Assembly (NCBI GenBank): GCA_036268995.1
Contig: DATATB010000195.1
Location: 1-55,786, forward strand
Origin: DATATB01 sp036268995
GTDB taxonomy: Bacteria; Planctomycetota; Planctomycetia; Pirellulales; PNKZ01
Reading direction: 5' to 3'
DNA: 55,786 bases
Shown here: piece after piece, positions 52,539-55,786 of the stretch
Layout: every line of letters begins with the position of its first letter
Position numbering within the stretch: position 1 is the stretch's first letter
The notes under the pieces: generated by a model
Database searches by the model: none
What the model was told of the DNA's origin: nothing
What the model saw: the letters and a program-made list of their open reading frames with translations, nothing else
Program-made: the position numbers and the translations under genes

Positions 52539-53292
52539 TTGCCGCGCAGGCAATCCGCCCAGCTGCAAGCGCAGCGCTTTCTGGATACGACTAGGAGCGC
52601 GGATCGCGGAGCACGTAGCGAATTCGGTTAACCCGATCCACGACGGCGGGATGCTCCCCGAAACGGGTATTACGATCCAGGCGCTTCCGCGAAAGCAACA
52701 AGGCCTCGAACTTCCGCGGTTCGGTGTACACGACGTTTGGCAGCGCTTCCTCTCGCTGCCCAGGCGGCATTTCGCCAACCACGGCAGCATCTCCAGTGGT
52801 TTCAATCTAGCGAACCGATAGCGCCCTCATTCTAGCCGTCGCCCAGCGGAACGCTAGAAAAAACGGCTAAGCAGCAAGTCGTTGCTGTTTGGAAGCCGTG
52901 AGCGCGGCGGCGACGATGAGGCGGCGTTGGCCATCGCAATCGCGGCAGGCCCAATGGTCAAGCACCGACCTGGAGGGCTCAATCACGATGACCAGCGATG
53001 GCTGCTGGCCTGGCAGGCATGCGAGTACCGTCCGAGCACGCGTCGTCGCGACGAATGCATGCGGATTTACGTTTCCCCACGACGCCTTGCGTGACGCCGG
53101 CGATGTCCGGCTGCATACCTGCTGTGCGCATTCATGATCGTGCGCGCGGGCAATTACGTTACCGAACTGACAGGGCAATGGCGCGCGCAGGATTGCCATG
53201 CATAAGTCGCCACGCTATACAGAAGTCGCGCATTCGCGCGGACAAGTTCGCACGCGCTGCACGGCAGGCTCCTTGGGTTTCGAGGACGTGCC
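52539..53292. other. Degraded stretch with no recognisable gene
   Basis: 754 bases. A minus-strand frame at 52591-52782 (RDPRS end, charged) and another at 52867-53199 have no domain I can name and no clear start signals. Given truncated genes on both sides, this is most likely remnant DNA. A regulatory region for the downstream fumC fragment would lie near its 3' end. Confidence 0.4.
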
Positions 53293-53631
53293 ATGATTTC
53301 TACTCGTGTGGAACACGACAGCCTCGGGCCAGTCGACGTTCCGGGCGATAAGCTTTGGGGCGCACAGACCCAGCGGTCGCTGGAGCACTTCGGCATCGGC
53401 GACGATCTGATGCCCCGCGAGATGATCCCCGCCTATGCCTTCGTCAAGAAGGCGGCCGCGCTGGTGAACCACCGAGCGGGCCGGCTGGGCGACATGCAAA
53501 AAGACTTGATCGTGCGCGTCTGCGACGAGATTCTCTCGGGCCAGCACCAGAATCAATTCCCGCTGCACGTCTGGATGACCGGCAGCGGCACCCAGTTCAA
53601 CATGAACGTGAACGAAGTATTGGGCCTATGA
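53293..53631 (+). pseudogene. fumC: 5' fragment of class II fumarate hydratase
   Basis: 112 codons that match the FumC N-terminus very well: RVEHDSLGPVDVPGDKLWGAQTQRSLEHF, LMPREMIPAYAFVKKAAALVN, VCDEILSGQHQNQFPLHVWMTGSGTQFNMNVNEV. After NVNEV, where full proteins continue with about 350 residues including the GSSxMPxKxNP signature, this one reads LGL and stops. The start has GAGG about 7 bases upstream and looks intact. The break falls 22 bases before the glgP start, which points to a deletion that joined fumC to glgP. Confidence 0.88.
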
Positions 53632-53653
53632 CCTGACGCGAAAGGATTGAACC

Positions 53654-55786
53654 GTGAGCAAAACGAAAACGGTGGCCGCGGCGGTGTCAGCCTCGGGCGA
53701 CGGCGCGGCGCGACTGCTCCGTCAATATGGGTGCGGGCCGGTGAAGTTGACGGGCACCGCCGACGCGCTCTACGAACGCCACCTGTTGTTCGATAACGTC
53801 ATGAATATGGCGGTGGCAGGTTCGCGCGAGCGTTTTGAGGCCCTGGCCCGCTCGGTGCGCGATATCCTCTCGCAGCGCTGGGTGCGTACCAGCGACACAT
53901 ACGACCGCGAGGACCCGAAACGAATTTACTACCTTTCAATGGAGTTCCTGATCGGCCGGTCGCTCGCCAATAACATCACGAACCTCCTGCTGAATGGCCT
54001 GGCGACGCAAGCCGCGAAAGAAAAGCACCTCGATTTGATCGAGCTATTGGAAGAGGAGCCCGATGCCGGCTTAGGCAACGGGGGGCTTGGCCGCCTGGCA
54101 GCGTGTTTCCTCGATTCGATGGCCACGATGCAATTCCCGGCCGTGGGCTACGGCCTGCGTTATGAATACGGCATGTTCCGCCAGTCCATCGAAAACGGCT
54201 GGCAGCACGAGCAACCAGACAACTGGCTCCGCTGGGCAGATCCGTGGGAAGTCGCCCGGCCGCAGGAGCAGGTGGAAATCAAGGTGAACTGCTGCTTCGA
54301 CGAACGCGGCGGCACGTTGCGCGCCATCGTCGGCAAGTCGACCAGCCTGTTCGGCATCCCATACAACCGCCCAGTCGTGGGTTACGGTGGCAACACCATC
54401 AACACGCTTCGTCTGTGGGCGGCCGCCGCGCCGGATTACTTCGACTTTGGCCGGTTTAGCGGCGGCGATTTCATCGGTGCGTTGGCTGAAACCCTGGCGG
54501 CTGAATCGCTTACCCGAGTGCTCTATCCGGACGATTCCACAACCCAAGGACAGGAATTGCGATTCGTGCAGGAATATTTCCTCGTGGCCTGTTCGCTGGC
54601 CGACCTCGTGCGGCGCTTCCGCCGGGGCAACAGCGACTGGAACGCGCTGCCCGAGAAGGTTGCCGTTCAGCTAAACGATACGCATCCCAGCATGGCCGTG
54701 CCCGAGCTGATGCGCATTCTGCTGGACGACGCGGGGCTTGGCTGGGACCAGGCCTGGGACCTGACCCAACGGACGCTGGCCTACACGAATCACACCCTGC
54801 TCCCCGAAGCCCTGGAGAAGTGGCCGGTCGAGTGGTTCGAGATGCTGCTACCGCGCCAGTTGGAGATCATCTTCGAGATCAATCGTCGCCTGTTGGATGA
54901 CGCGAGGATCCGTTTTCGCGGCGAGGAAGACCGAATCGCGCGCATCAGCCTCATCGAGGAAGGTCCGACCAAGCATGTCCGCATGGCCAATCTGGCCATC
55001 GTCGGGTCCCACAGCACCAACGGCGTGGCCGCCATTCACTCCAAGTTGCTGCGCACGGTCACGGTCAAGGATCTTGCCGAGATGTTCCCCGAGCGTTTCA
55101 GCAACAAGACCAACGGCGTCACCCCCAGGCGCTGGCTGCTGCTGGCCAATCCGGCGCTCGCTCGCGCGGTCACCGCGGCCATTGGCGACGCATGGATCAC
55201 GGACCTCGATCAAATGAGCAAGCTCAAGCCACGCGCCGACGACAAGGGGTTTCGCAACGCCTTCGGCGAGGCCAAACGGGAGGCTAAAGCTCAATTCGCC
55301 GATTGGCTCAAAACGACGTCGGGCCAAACGGTGGATCCCGACACGATGTTTGATTGCCATATCAAGCGCATCCACGAGTACAAGCGGCAATTGCTCAATG
55401 CGCTGCGCATCGTGGTGCTTTACAACCGGCTGCGGCAGAACCCAAGCCTGGAGACGCCCCCGCGGACCTTTCTGTTCGCCGGCAAGGCCGCGCCGGCCTA
55501 CCATCTGGCCAAGGTCATCATCAAGTTCATCAACAATCTGGCCAACACCATCGATAGCGATCCGGCGATGCAGGGCCGAATCAAGGTGCTGTTCCTGCCG
55601 GAATACGATGTCACCCTCGCCGAGCGTCTGATCCCTGCCAGCGACGTCTCAAACCAGATTTCGACGGCCGGATACGAGGCCAGCGGGACGAGCAACATGA
55701 AATTCATGATGAACGGCGCGCTGACGCTCGGCACCCGGGATGGAGCGACGATCGAAATGGCGCAGGAAGCCGGCGAGGAGAACCTC
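53654..55786 (+). CDS. glgP: Glycogen/starch phosphorylase, 3' end beyond window
   Basis: 711 codons from GTG 53654 (AAGGA 8 bases upstream), open to the window edge. GT35 family marks are RIYYLSMEFLIGRSLANN, EEEPDAGLGNGGLGRLAACFLDSMAT, YGLRYEYGMFRQ, VAVQLNDTHPSMAVPELMR, RVRMANLAIVGSH-type HVRMANLAIVGSHSTNGVA, TNGVTPRRWL, IKRIHEYKRQLLN and the pyridoxal-phosphate Lys in GTSNMKFMMNGALTLGT (about residue 683). It releases glucose-1-phosphate from glycogen or maltodextrin in the cytoplasm. About 110-130 residues are missing at the 3' side only because the window ends. It appears intact although it abuts the fumC fragment; its promoter may lie upstream of that fragment. Confidence 0.95.
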   Translation, partial: MSKTKTVAAAVSASGDGAARLLRQYGCGPVKLTGTADALYERHLLFDNVMNMAVAGSRERFEALARSVRDILSQRWVRTSDTYDREDPKRIYYLSMEFLIGRSLANNITNLLLNGLATQAAKEKHLDLIELLEEEPDAGLGNGGLGRLAACFLDSMATMQFPAVGYGLRYEYGMFRQSIENGWQHEQPDNWLRWADPWEVARPQEQVEIKVNCCFDERGGTLRAIVGKSTSLFGIPYNRPVVGYGGNTINTLRLWAAAAPDYFDFGRFSGGDFIGALAETLAAESLTRVLYPDDSTTQGQELRFVQEYFLVACSLADLVRRFRRGNSDWNALPEKVAVQLNDTHPSMAVPELMRILLDDAGLGWDQAWDLTQRTLAYTNHTLLPEALEKWPVEWFEMLLPRQLEIIFEINRRLLDDARIRFRGEEDRIARISLIEEGPTKHVRMANLAIVGSHSTNGVAAIHSKLLRTVTVKDLAEMFPERFSNKTNGVTPRRWLLLANPALARAVTAAIGDAWITDLDQMSKLKPRADDKGFRNAFGEAKREAKAQFADWLKTTSGQTVDPDTMFDCHIKRIHEYKRQLLNALRIVVLYNRLRQNPSLETPPRTFLFAGKAAPAYHLAKVIIKFINNLANTIDSDPAMQGRIKVLFLPEYDVTLAERLIPASDVSNQISTAGYEASGTSNMKFMMNGALTLGTRDGATIEMAQEAGEENL

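Overview
The window looks like a chromosome segment from a planctomycete, probably Pirellulales-like. The evidence is a PSCyt1/PSCyt2/LamG/PSD1 cytochrome protein next to a DUF1501 protein, GMC and Gfo/Idh oxidoreductases, a secreted FGE-sulfatase-domain protein, a PL6-type polysaccharide lyase, planctomycete-style low-complexity secreted proteins and high GC. There is no rRNA, no CRISPR array and one tRNA.

Layout. (1) 0.26-7.93 kb: two paralogous secreted PLC-X-like phosphodiesterases flank a translationally coupled GMC/Gfo-Idh pair and a ~600 bp element in which ~58-75 bp inverted repeats bracket a DUF559 nuclease-like gene. Next comes a coupled membrane pair: an AUR1-like PAP2 enzyme and a CDP-alcohol phosphatidyltransferase fused to a GtrA domain. 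(2) 8.55-10.69 kb: an NAD-dependent epimerase and a malate dehydrogenase. (3) 10.76-33.97 kb: an efflux/outer-membrane block. A minus-strand operon (OEP, OEP, MFP, RND) is followed by an OprP-like porin (+), a minus-strand MFP-RND pair whose RND gene carries a one-base frameshift, a plus-strand RND-MFP pair overlapping by ATGA, and a second OprP-like porin. (4) 34.2-40.4 kb: a secreted protein with three 26-residue repeats, a small lipoprotein, a third OprP-like porin, a PL6-like lyase whose catalytic region looks altered, and an FGE-domain protein. (5) 40.5-45.2 kb: the PSCyt1-DUF1501 pair, with a REP-like palindromic repeat read through inside the first gene. (6) 45.4-53.6 kb: a tRNA-Pro(GGG) followed by an integrase-like remnant, an S4 mini-protein, a fourth RND system (AcrAB-like, with two extra predicted membrane helices), and then a graveyard of truncated genes (ppk with an internal deletion, the pstS 3' end, the fumC 5' end). 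It ends in a glycogen phosphorylase gene cut by the window edge.

The most unusual items are the DUF559 element with paired palindromic termini, the decayed tRNA-Pro-anchored region, the apparent active-site losses in one PLC copy and in the PL6 protein, the CDP-alcohol transferase-GtrA fusion beside an AUR1-like enzyme, and the concentration of four RND pumps and three OprP-like porins in about 41 kb. All functional calls rest on motif recognition by eye. No database search or alignment was run.
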